The notes beneath the pieces are model-generated. The model saw only the letters and a program-made list of their open reading frames with translations, did no database searches and was not told where the DNA came from. Of a DNA stretch of 64,000 nucleotides, positions 12,626-22,644 are shown piece after piece; the stretch's first letter is position 1, and each line of letters begins with the position of its first letter. The translations under genes and the position numbers were made by a program. The DNA comes from Brienomyrus brachyistius. Taxonomy: Eukaryota; Chordata; Actinopteri; Osteoglossiformes; Mormyridae. The stretch covers positions 17,249,519-17,313,518 of the forward strand of contig NC_064539.1 in assembly GCF_023856365.1 (NCBI RefSeq). Reading direction: 5' to 3'.

Positions 12626-15600
12626 TTGTAGTGCTGTGGAGATGAGAAATGGGGAGATTGGCGGCCCCACCTAGCTATGGTGCTTTCGAATCTCACGCAC
12701 GCCCTGGACCTCGACATGCGCACTGTCGCCACCATGGGGGACACTCTGGGTAAGGCCCGTCACCATCTTCCTCATGCCACCCTGGAGGATGGCCCCCCCC
12801 TTGAGCTCTGATTAGGGTTAGACTGTGGTGTGTGACAGGAAAATGGCTGCTTTGTCTCAGGCTAAATCTGGGCCTCTTTCGCCTTCAGCTTCCAAAGGGC
12901 TGATTGACGCAGCTCATTTCTGCTACATGATGGCCCAAGTCGGCCTGGGCGTTTACACCAAGAAGAGCACAAAGATGGTGCTGATTGGCTCCAACCACAG
13001 GTTAGCCCCTCATGCCATCCTTCCTACATGCATTTGTAGAGGTGCATGATGTCCATTTATACAGCTGGATGCCTCTTGGTAGATTACTCCTATCTGACCC
13101 TTGGACGCTGCACATGGTCTCAGAATTCTTAGTTTCATTCTGTTCAGCTCTCATACACGCTTCTTCACTGAGCTCACTTTGCTGCCCCCCCCAGCTTGCC
13201 GTTCTTCAGGTTTGCCTCCAATGAAGCAATCCAGCGGACAGAGGCCTACGAGTATGCCCAGTCCCTTGGCTCGCAGCCTTGCTCCCTGCCCAACTTCCAG
13301 GTGCCCAGTGCCTTTCTCACGATCCTCCAACACATGGATGGATGGCTCCTACAATGCAGCCTCAGCTGCCTGCATAAAATCTGTTGTTCTTTGAGGAGTG
13401 CAGTCTTCAGCAAACTCAGACTTTAAAGACTAAACCTCATACACGATTTGAGGGTTACTCATAGTGAATTCGCTGCCTATCTATGTCTGACATGACCCCT
13501 GACCTTTGATCTCTGCTCTTCCTGTTCGCCCTGCAGGTCTACAAGTTCCTGTACGCCTGCAGGCTTGCTGAGGCTGGGCTCTGCGCGCAGGCCTTGCATT
13601 ACTGCGAGGTCATCTCCAAGGCTGTGCTCAGCATGCCCTCTTATCACTCTCCCATGTTCATCAACCAGCTAATTCAGGTAGGCACACCTCAGACAGACGC
13701 TCTGCTCACCCCGGTCTGCGTCATCGCAGTCGAACCCTGAAGTCTGTTGCTGTTCAGGTGTAAACTTTGTACTGGTATTGGCATTCCCTTGTTTTTTTGG
13801 GGAAATACTTGATTTGGGGGCGGTGTTCCATGAAGTTGGATTTCTCAGTTAACTTGAGCTGGAAGTCATGATCGTCCAATGGGAATGATTCATTCTTGGT
13901 CTTGTTGGTGTCACTGAATTACCTGTAAGACTCACACACATTGGACTGACATCCTGGCTCCTTGGTCCTGTTCTGCTCGGGGTAGCCTGTAGGCCTCCTA
14001 TGACCCTGAGCAGTATAAGCATTTCGGCCTTGGATGGATGGTTAAATGGTTTTAACGCTGAGGTTCTGCTACTGATTGCTGTCTCTCCGCTCTCACAGAT
14101 GTCCATCAAGCTGCGCTTCTTCGACCCGCAGCTGAAGGAGAAGCCAGAGCAGGAGCTCTTCGTGGAGCCTGGCTGGCTGGTCCGTCTGCGGCATCTAGAT
14201 AGTCAGATCAGAGTGAGTGTGGGTGCCGGAATCCGCACTCTACGGACTTTAGCCATCGTCTGCATACAGAACCACTGTGAGAGAGACTCTGACCTCCCTG
14301 TGTTATCAGGCCTTGTGCTTTCTGGCTGCCGTGCGTACATGTTTTCATTCCGCCTCGTGTCAATAATTATTACAGTAATTAAATGAGGTTAACCTTGTAT
14401 CTCGGTTTTGAGGTTGTTTAGTAGACAAGATAAGATTTAAAAACAGCTGGCCAATCTGTTTCCACCTGGGTGTCGTTCCAATGGCGCCTTAATCACGAGT
14501 TCAGACCCGTAACACTTCATGCATGTATATGCTCCTTTGTGTCTGCCCACTTTGCCCGCTGCAGGATGGGATGATTTCTTACAGCTCGGGCAGGGCGACC
14601 CCCCAGCAGTATGCCTGCAGCACACCCAGCTCGGAGTTCGACCATCCGTCCCCCCCCGACCCCATGGGCATGCCCATGGACAGTTCGGCCAATCCGGACA
14701 ATGCGCTCATGACGTCACTGCTGCCGAACCCAGGGCCACCCCTGTCTGCCGTGCAGCTCATGCCACCAGGTGTGTCTTTCTCTGTGCGTCGGCCTGCCCG
14801 CCCGCCCGCCCGTCTTTCTCTGTGCGTCGGCCTGCCCGCCCGCCCGCCCGTCTTTCTCTGTGCGTCGGCCTGCCCGCCCGCCCGCCCGTCTTTCTCTGTG
14901 CGTCGGCCTGCCCGCCCGCCCGCCCGTCTTTCTCTGTGCGTCGGCCCGCCCGTCTTTCTCTGTGCGTCGGCCCGCCCGTCTTTCTCTGTGCGTCGGCCCG
15001 CCCGTCTTTCTCTGTGCGTCGGCCCGCCCGTCTTTCTCTGTGCGTCGGCCCGCCCGTCTTTCTCTGTGCGTCGGCCTGCCCGCCCGCCTGCCCGTCTTTC
15101 TCTGTGCGTCGGCCCGCCCGCCCGCCCGTCTTTCTCTGTGCGTCGGCCCGCCCGCCCGCCCGTCTTTCTCTGTGCGTCGGCCCGCCCGCCCGCCCGCCTG
15201 CCCGCCCGCCCGCCCGTCTTTCTCTGTGCGTCGGCCCGCCCGCCCGCCCGTCTTTCTCTGTGCGTCGGCCTGCCCGCCCGCCCGCCCGTCTTTCTCTGTG
15301 CGTCGGCCTGCCCGCCCGCCCGCCCGTCTTTCTCTGTGCGTCGGCCCGCCCGCCCGCCCGCCCGTCTTTCTCTGTGCGTCGGCCCGCCCGTCTTTCTCTG
15401 TGCGTCGGCCTGCCCGCCCGCCCGCCCGTCTTTCTCTGTGCGTCGGCCCGCCCGCCCGCCCGTCTTTCTCTGTGCGTCGGCCCGCCCGCCCGCCCGTCTT
15501 TCTCTGTGCGTCGGCCTGCCCGCCCGCCCGCCCGTCTTTCTCTGTGCGTCGGCCTGCCCGCCCGCCCGCCCGTCTTTCTCTGTGCGTCGGCCCGCCCGCC

Positions 15601-18600
15601 CGCCCGCCCGTCTTTCTCTGTGCGTCGGCCCGCCCGTCTTTCTCTGTGCGTCGGCCCGCCCGTCTTTCTCTGTGCGTCGGCCCGCCCGTCTTTCTCTGTG
15701 CGTCGGCCCGCCCGTCTTTCTCTGTGCGTCGGCCCGCCCGTCTTTCTCTGTGCGTCGGCCCGCCCGTCTTTCTCTGTGCGTCGGCCCGCCCGTCTTTCTC
15801 TGTGCGTCGGCCCGCCCGTCTTTCTCTGTGCGTCGGCCCGCCCGTCTTTCTCTGTGCGTCGGCCCGCCCGTCTTTCTCTGTGCGTCGGCCCGCCCGTCTT
15901 TCTCTGTGCGTCGGCCCGCCCGTCTTTCTCTGTGCGTCGGCCCGCCCGTCTTTCTCTGTGCGTCGGCCCGCCCGTCTTTCTCTGTGCGTCGGCCCGCCCG
16001 TCTTTCTCTGTGCGTCGGCCCGCCCGTCTTTCTCTGTGCGTCGGCCCGCCCGTCTTTCTCTGTGCGTCGGCCCGCCCGTCTTTCTCTGTGCGTCGGCCCG
16101 CCCGTCTTTCTCTGTGCGTCGGCCCGCCCGTCTTTCTCTGTGCGTCGGCCCGCCCGTCTTTCTCTGTGCGTCGGCCCGCCCGTCTTTCTCTGTGCGTCGG
16201 CCCGCCCGCCCGCCCGTCTTTCTCTGTGCGTCGGCCCGCCCGCCCGCCCGCCCGTCTTTCTCTGTGCGTCGGCCCGCCCGCCCCGCCCGCCCGCCCGTCT
16301 TTCTCTGTGCGTCGGCCCCCGCCCGCCCGCCCGCCGCCCGTCTTTCTCTGTGCGTCGGCCCGCCCGCCCGCCCGCCCGTCTTTCTCTGTGCGTCGGCCCG
16401 CCCGTCTTTCTCTGTGCGTCGGCCTGCCCGCCCGCCCGCCCGTCTTTCTCTGTGCGTCGGCCCGCCCGCCCGCCCGTCTTTCTCTGTGCGTCGGCCCGCC
16501 CGCACCGCCCCGTCTTTCTCTGTGCGTCGGCCTGCCCGCCCGCCCGCCCGTCTTTCTCTGTGCGTCGGCCCGCCCGTCTTTCTCTGTGCGTCGGCCCGCC
16601 CGTCTTTCTCTGTGCGTCGGCCCGCCCGTCTTTCTCTGTGCGTCGGCCCGCCCGTCTTTCTCTGTGCGTCGGCCCGCCCGTCTTTCTCTGTGCGTCGGCC
16701 CGCCCGTCTTTCTCTGTGCGTCGGCCCGCCCGTCTTTCTCTGTGCGTCGGCCCGCCCGCCCCGCCCGTCTTTCTCTGTGCGTCGGCCCGCCCGCCCGCTC
16801 CGCCCGTCTTTCTCTGTGCGTCGGCCCGCCCGCCCGCCCGCCCGTCTTTCTCTGTGCGTCGGCCCGCCCGTCTTTCTCTGTGCGTCGGCCCGCCCGTCTT
16901 TCTCTGTGCGTCGGCCCGCCCGTCTTTCTCTGTGCGTCGGCCCGCCCGTCTTTCTCTGTGCGTCGGCCCGCCCGTCTTTCTCTGTGCGTCGGCCCGCCCG
17001 TCTTTCTCTGTGCGTCGGCCCGCCCGTCTTTCTCTGTGCGTCGGCCCGCCCGTCTTTCTCTGTGCGTCGGCCCGCCCGCACCGCCCGCCCGTCTTTCTCT
17101 GTGCGTCGGCCCGCCCGTCTTTCTCTGTGCGTCGGCCCGCCCGTCTTTCTCTGTGCGTCGGCCCGCCCGTCTTTCTCTGTGCGTCGGCCCGCCCGTCTTT
17201 CTCTGTGCGTCGGCCCGCCCGTCTTTCTCTGTGCGTCGGCCCGCCCGCCCGCCCGCCCGTCTTTCTCTGTGCGTCGGCCCGCCCGCCCGCCCGTCTTTCT
17301 CTGTGCGTCGGCCCGCCCGCCCGCCCGTCTTTCTCTGTGCGTCGGCCCGCCCGCCCGCCCGCCCGTCTTTCTCTGTGGAGATACAGTGTGTTTCTTTTCT
17401 ATGGTAATATGTTGTCTGGCTTGCCAGCCTCTAACCTACTTGTACCCCCGGCCTTTCTCCCAGCACCCCCCCGCCATCCTGGCTGATAGCGTGACTTCTG
17501 TACCCCCGGCTCCACAAGTTGGCGATGGGGTCCAGTTCTACCCCCGTTCCGCCCAGCCACCTTTGTCCAGTTCCTGGCCCTGTACCCCCCCCACAAGCCC
17601 AGATGTCTGGAGCCATGCCCCCCACGCCTGTCTATGGCCCCGCCCTACCCAATGGAGCAGACGTACCCTGTTCTTCCAGCGCCCTCGCAGATTTCCCACG
17701 TACAGTCGCCCCCTTCGCCCCAGGGGCATCATGCCCCTCCCCAGACCTCCTCACAGCCAGCCTCCCCCTCCAGGAGCACCTTCACCCCCCAGATGGACTT
17801 CTATGACCAAATGGAATTCATGGTGAGCAGTGGCTTTCTGTCCTGGGGTGCAGAGGCTTAAGGGCTTGTGCGTGTTAAAGAGCGACGTGTCTGCCTTTGT
17901 GTCTGACCAGGGTCCTGGAAGAAGGTCAAGAACAACTTCGCAGTCCTCAATGCATACGGTAGGGTTGGGCTCTCTTAATCCTCACTTTCTCTCTTACAAG
18001 GTCCATCTGGTGTTCCTGTTGATCTTTAACCTATTCTCTGGCCTGACCTGTAGACTCTTCTCTCCTCTACCCCATCCTCAAATCCACTCTCCCTGTCAGA
18101 TGTCTTTCCAGCACGTGCTGAACCTTTCAGACTCTCTCTCTCTTTCAAACACGCGTGTTCCATTATCACACAGGGTCAGGGACGGCGCTCCCGCACGACT
18201 TCCGAGTCGTCCACCCACTCTGCGGGACGGGAGAGGAGCAACTCCATGGCCAAACCGTCCCTGCCCACCCCTGAGCCCATTCCGGAACAGCCACCCCAGG
18301 AGGGTGCCGAAGAAGCAAAAGAAGGAGTCTCCTAAAAAGGTGCCTGAAGCTGCCTGTGCAGTGAAGTGTGTGGGGGGCCGGCGTGGGCGTCCGGGGGCCG
18401 GCGTGGGCGTGTGGGGGCCGGTGTGGGCGTCCGGGGGGCCGGCGGTGATCGGGGTTTCTGGGTCTTTCCAGGGAAGCAGTGGATGGCTGGGCTGGCTCTA
18501 TTGGAAGGGAAAGAATGAAGCTCACCTGCCGGATGACACAAACAAATCGGTGAGCAGTGGGGAGCCTGTCGTTTTACGCTTTTCACCTAGGAATGGCAGT

Positions 18601-21600
18601 CGGTCTCATAGAATGCTGTGGATGCTTCACAAGTACCGTAGTTTTAAAGTATGTCGAGAACTTTGGAAAGTAGTGTATTCTTCCTGAGTAAAAATTTGTT
18701 TGCTCAGAACCCCTATGTATGAATTGTGTCGCAGTTTTAAGGAGACGGTACACAAGAGTTTGAGTCAGTTTAACTTATAAATCTATTATTTTTAACAGAT
18801 AGTCTGGGATCCACAGAAAAAGCGATGGGTCAACATGGACGAACCCGAGGAGGAGGTATGTTAATGTCTCAATGTCGGATGCATCTTGTGATTAAAGGCT
18901 GTTCTCTTCCTTCTAGAATTTTGACATGTTGGTGTTGACATTTTTTTTCCCCCTTTCTGTAGAACAAACCACTGCCGCCCCCCCCATCCAGCTTCCCCAA
19001 AATGGCTCCCCTGGCAGCGCCAGGGGGTGCAGCTGGGCCGCCTAGTGGTGGACCACAAGTCAACATGTTTTCCAGAAAAGCAGGTGAGTTCATCTTAATT
19101 TTGGTGTGGGAAGACAGGGGAGGCTCTCTCTGTCTAGGAAGAGGAGTGTTAGATTCTTCCATTATCCGAATTTCCCCTCTGTTTCTCTGGGCTCTAAGCC
19201 TGCTCAGTCAGGGTGGGGGGTGGGGGGGTCCTGTAATCTGCGAACCCTTCGCTGCTTCTTTCCACTGACCTATTAACTGTCACAGGCACCAAGAGTAGGT
19301 ATGTGGATTTCCTGAACCCAGGGGGTACCAGCAGCAAGCCTGCAAGTTCTGTTCCCGCCCCAGCAGAAGTCTTCGCACCCCTGGCCCCGATGCCCATGCC
19401 CACCAACGTCTTTGTACCTGGTGCAGGTCAGTTGGTGCTTAATTGACGTAGGAGATGGTTTGAGGATAGACCAAGAATTGCACCAGAACAGAGACTGATA
19501 TTTACAGTTGAAACTGAAAGTGAAATTAGATGACGAGTCCCATCCTTCCCCCATGCAGCCCCTGATGAGCAGCAGCCTTTAGAGGGCAGTGTTCCAGAAG
19601 CAAGTCAACCTCCAGGTCAAAACCTTCCCAGTGCTAGTGCAGCACCACAGGTGAGGTCACCATCATCTGGAGGCAAATCTGGTTCACTGTGTAGGCGGAG
19701 CACCTACACAGAAAGAATCCCAGAAAGAATGAAAGATTTTTTTTTTACCTAATTTTAGAAATGTGTATCTTCTCTGCTCTGTAAATAACGCCTATTTGAC
19801 TTGGTCCCCAGGTGACTAAGCAAACACTTTACCCTCCTGGCCAGGAGGGGGCACCTGTCATTGAAGGAACTCAATCCGGGGAGGTAACGTGTCACCCACA
19901 CATTTCTTGGAGCCGCTTCACTCATGTACCCATCCTCCTCACAGCTACCACTGAAATATACAGTGGACTGATTCACTGTCAGGGCATCGACTCATCTAGG
20001 CTGCATCATTTTCATAGCTGAAACAGACCATTAACACTTGCATGTAAAATGTTGACTGTTACTTAATGATACTCTACTTAATCATGTTTCTGTGTGTTTC
20101 AACTTGACCTCATCAAATGTTTTAATGGAAGCTTAGATACCTGTTAAACATCTACATTCAAAATCTGTCTGTTGCGTGATGTTTGCCCGGGTGTTTTTCC
20201 GGACGTTTTGGATTGATTCCAAAGTGCCATGCTAGCAGGCTGGCCTCAGGCTTTTCTGCTAATCCTGACTTTCTGCATTGATTTCCTGCTTCTTGTATGT
20301 CTGCAGTAAGGATCATTGTACCTCACCAGTGCTGGTGTGTTCTTTAGCAGAAAGATGTCTGTCATTTGAGAATTGTAGCGGTCAGGGTAACCTTCCTGGC
20401 TTTAAAGAGCAAAGGTTACCTTTCCCAAGAGCAGGCAGGTAGAGAGAGAGAGATGGATTAAAGGAGGGAAATAATCTATTGATTTGAGAGGAAAATTGGT
20501 CTGTCGTTCTTCTTCAGATGTCATGATTCTGAAGTAGAGTTTCATCAGTTGGACAATGACTACTAGGCAATGTCTAATCAACACCTGCAGACGTGCTTTT
20601 TGCAAGCTTCAAACTGAAGTAGTTACCCAAGAAGCCTTAACTCTAGGCAGTGCTGTGAGATTACTGTGACGTGTATAATGGCCATGTGCTTGGCAGGGTG
20701 TCATAGGAATTGCGCACCCTGCTTTGTGGGCATGATTAGGTGGATTGCGTGTGTTGAGATGTCCATCGGGTTTCTCCATATTGTCGTGTTCATCACAGGA
20801 TGAAAAATAGAGCCAAACTGGCACTTTGGAATCAGTCTGCTCTGGATATGAGAATATTGAATATTGTTAATGTCACACATAGTGTCCATTTAGACACTGA
20901 GACGGAATACTATAGATGCATTTAAGATTTTAATATAGAACACTTCATTGGCTATGTGCTGTTCATAGTGATGACCTGTGCTTGTTGCTGGTTACCTGAA
21001 GGTCGGGTTTGTGTCTCTCTCCCCACCCCACCCCCCCTTGCACTTCCTGGTCCTGAAACACCATCCCCCACCCCTTGCCCACCTTCCCAACCCTAAAAAC
21101 CCATCCCAAAGAGGAGCCTATGGGCTGACACGTGCATGTATTAATTTTGGCTTGTCGTCTGTTTCTGTTCGTTTGTTTACCCTTGACGTTTTAGCTCTCG
21201 CGTTCTAGCTCAATGAGTTCTTTATCACGTGAAGTGAGTCAGCATTTGAACCAGGTACATCCAGCAGGACGTCCTCTGCCGCCCCTAAATCCCTACATGT
21301 GTCATGCTAACCCTGCAGTCCTTACATGTCTGCATCCTCTGTCTCCAGCAAGGATTTGTTCGTGCTGAATGGGCCAGACTGTCTACTCTCTAGCTTGGCA
21401 AAATCACTTCAGGCTTGAATTTGCAATGGCTTCAATACGCTAAGTAGGGAGGGCTGTGGTTCTGGGGTCACCTTGACCCCTTCGTGCTCTTGCAGTAGAC
21501 CTTTTGTCTGTCGGTCTCGGCATGAGATCATAGGGATGCAGGCTGAAAAGTCTCATTATTGCGCTGCTGGAGACAGAGGCCCCGAAGCTGCTGTCCTTGT

Positions 21601-22644
21601 CTCTCTACCCATACAGCCGTGTGCATGTCTGCATTAACCACTTAACACTCCGCATGCTTCCGTTAACATTAGTGGGCATGACATCCATCGAGCCGCCTTC
21701 TCATCTACCACGCCGTGCTGGGATGGGAGGGACGTTGCTGAGCTCTTAAGGGTTCATCCAATCCGCAGCCCCTCCTCATTTACTTCATAGACCTAAGTAA
21801 CAACGAGGAGCTCTTTGGGTGGAAGCTAAACTGACCCACCGTTTGGATTTTACAGAAAAAAAAATCAAGTTCCCAAGAAAATTAAGGTTTGATTTCTGCT
21901 TCTTGGTCACCGTGGTAACTTCTGGTTTCAACAGGTTCCCACCCAAACACCAGTGCAGGGTGGGCCGCCTGCTGGAGGCGTGACTTTCTACAACCCCACC
22001 CAGTTTGCACAGGTATGTTTCGGTGTCTGATGCTGTATTGTGAAATTTGTGGGAATCTTTCACTCATTTGGACTGATGGGTTGTTGTTCTTTAACTTAGA
22101 ACGCCTCAGTCTTCACAGTGTCATCTAAAATGAAGGTGCCTTTTGTCATCACAACATAACAGAGCATATATGATCAGTGGGCATGTTGGCAAGGGGCAGG
22201 GGGCTGGAAATATACCCCCCGACATCTATACATAACCTACACTCTGTTAACAGCTGTTTATTCTTAAGTAGAATATTCTGCCTATAATTGTTAAACAAGC
22301 ATACTAAAAGCAGTAGTTGCCTAAATTTCAGCCAAGTATAAATATTAACTGAAAATAATATTAAGCTGTGATGTAAGTAAAACTAAAGTTGCTTTCACTG
22401 TGTGCATGGAGCATAAATGAAATGTAAATGTGGTCATGCTGTCAATTTTTCCAGTTTGACATTATTGGTATAGGCTCCATGATGCAGATGAATAGAATGC
22501 TTGTCAGTGTTATTTTCGTATGTGTGAGATTTGTATGCTTTGGATCATTTGTATTCTTCCCTCGCCAACCCACAGCCAAGCCCCCCCTCGGGTGGAGCCA
22601 AACAGGGTCCTTTTGGCCAGAGGAAATATCTAGCGATGAAGTAG
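1885..22644 (+). CDS. SEC16A: SEC16A, ER exit site scaffold (30 coding exons)
   Basis: SEC16A is the peripheral membrane scaffold that organises ER exit sites and COPII coat assembly, binding SEC13, SEC23 and SAR1. Coding exons: 1885-5551, 5787-5950, 6831-6913, 7183-7324, 7424-7610, 8544-8721, 9605-9750, 9845-9906, 10147-10285, 10764-11006, 12187-12284, 12449-12530, 12632-12749, 12889-13000, 13195-13300, 13537-13677, 14099-14212, 14565-14769, 17464-17822, 17911-17958, 18174-18339, 18472-18549, 18799-18855, 18963-19083, 19286-19426, 19559-19650, 19812-19883, 21195-21254, 21935-22012 and 22576-22644. Text elsewhere numbers exons with the UTR exon as 1. Phases agree throughout. The start ATGATG at 1885 is chosen because MMQPPPR and the later DPFAF motif match vertebrate SEC16A. 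Five exons carry frame breaks; after correction the product is about 2,439 residues against roughly 2,357 in human. It ends in a GQRK-containing tail like other SEC16A proteins. A pseudogene is unlikely because the central domain is intact. Confidence 0.95.
3398..3541 (+). repeat. Coding minisatellite, six APGQAHTA units
   Basis: Six near-identical 24-bp units inside SEC16A exon 2 encode APGQAHTA in tandem. The units differ by only one or two silent bases, which points to recent expansion. The unit length keeps the frame open. Confidence 0.95.
7645..7735 (+). repeat. Telomere-like 15-bp minisatellite
   Basis: About six copies of GGTTAGGGTTATCCT lie in SEC16A intron 6, 35 bp after the exon end. 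Each unit contains the vertebrate telomere hexamer TTAGGG followed by a degenerate half. Confidence 0.9.
8037..8092 (+). repeat. GT/GC dinucleotide microsatellite
   Basis: This is a compound purine-pyrimidine run (GTGTGTGTGC units) in SEC16A intron 6. A 20-base T run follows at about 8457-8477. Neither touches an exon. Confidence 0.85.
8727..9297 (+). repeat. 41-bp minisatellite, about 14 copies, SEC16A intron 7
   Basis: A GC-rich 41-bp unit that includes CTGCCGGTTAGCGGCC repeats about 14 times, starting a few bases after the donor at 8722. Copies differ at a few fixed sites (TTAG/TTGG and CTCC/CTCG). Open frames through it (for example 8962-9252) are by-products of the repeat. Confidence 0.9.
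11294..11462 (+). repeat. 53-bp tandem repeat, three copies
   Basis: A 53-bp unit containing GTACAGCTCGGATATGGCC occurs three times in SEC16A intron 11. A diverged single relative (GGTACAGCTCAGTGGAAAAGC) is seen near 61088-61108 in the PTGS1 intron. The unit therefore probably derives from a dispersed element that was then amplified locally. Confidence 0.85.
11530..11935 (+). mobile_element. LINE 3' end (reverse-transcriptase ORF C-terminus)
   Basis: An open frame of about 108 codons (11536-11862) resembles the C-terminal tail of fish non-LTR retrotransposon ORF2: [15 protein letters not shown], then TRGHRWKL, then [11 protein letters not shown], then FKSELDKIL. It is followed by the typical 3' UTR segment GAGCTTGATGGGCCAAATGG and ends in a TTCTTATGTTCTT tail. 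It is 5'-truncated inside SEC16A intron 11. A second copy of the same 3' end lies at 48565-48760. The exact clade is not determined. Confidence 0.8.
12593..12625 (+). repeat. 33-base C homopolymer at a splice acceptor
   Basis: An uninterrupted run of 33 C is followed by TTGTAG and SEC16A exon 14. It supplies essentially the whole polypyrimidine tract of that acceptor. The true length is likely to vary or to be misassembled. Confidence 0.9.
14770..17377 (+). repeat. Giant 26-bp minisatellite, roughly 95 copies, SEC16A intron 19
   Basis: The basic unit is CCCGCCCG plus TCTTTCTCTGTGCGTCGG, 26 bp, with extra CCCG blocks in many copies. The array begins at the donor of exon 19 (14769/14770) and fills almost the whole intron. 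The unit has no stop codon in any forward frame, so three overlapping frames of about 960-1,020 codons and one reverse frame of 788 codons stay open. These are not genes: they are intronic and merely repeat [15 protein letters not shown] peptides. The bottom strand has repeated GGGCGGGC runs that could form G-quadruplexes. Confidence 0.95.
18367..18443 (+). repeat. Short GC-rich tandem repeat in SEC16A intron 22
   Basis: Four copies of a roughly 19-bp unit (GGGGGCCGGCGTGGGCGTC) fill most of the 132-bp intron between 18340 and 18471. The unit reads as G-rich on the transcribed RNA. Confidence 0.8.
19884..21194 (+). other. SEC16A intron 28, no feature recognised
   Basis: This 1.3 kb intron separates the exon ending at 19883 from the one beginning at 21195. 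I see ordinary unique-looking sequence, with no convincing extra exon, RNA gene or repeat array. Confidence 0.4.

Larger units (their letters stand above)
9845..14212 (+). other. SEC16A: SEC16A central conserved domain exons
   Basis: Ten exons from 9845 to 14212 encode the conserved alpha-helical central domain, about 405 residues. In Sec16 proteins this domain forms an ACE1-type helical element that pairs with SEC13. Diagnostic strings include [95 protein letters not shown] and [17 protein letters not shown]. No frame break occurs in any of these exons, unlike the disordered exons around them. The introns hold a LINE fragment (11530-11935), a 53-bp triplication (11294-11462) and a 33-base C run. 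Confidence 0.95.
17911..22644 (+). other. SEC16A: SEC16A C-terminal exons
   Basis: These exons encode the C-terminal region, which in SEC16A contacts SEC23 and TANGO1-type partners. Recognisable blocks are HLPDDTNKS plus [41 protein letters not shown], the very conserved 20-codon exon [20 protein letters not shown] (21195-21254), FYNPTQFAQ, and the final [12 protein letters not shown]. Exons 21 and 22 begin with related sequences and look like an old exon duplication. One frame break lies at the end of exon 22. Confidence 0.9.

Noticed and set aside
14770..17377. CRISPR-like regular repeats
   Set aside because: Units are directly adjacent without unique spacers, in a vertebrate intron; this is a minisatellite.
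14519..17826. Three forward open frames of 962-1,018 codons and a 788-codon reverse frame
   Set aside because: They are created by a stop-free 26-bp minisatellite within a SEC16A intron. Only the short ends overlapping exons 19 and 20 are coding.
1885..22644. SEC16A as a pseudogene because of its frame breaks
   Set aside because: The breaks fall in exons 2, 7, 8, 20 and 22, mostly in homopolymer or GC-rich sequence. All splice sites and all ten central-domain exons are intact, and codons there are conserved.
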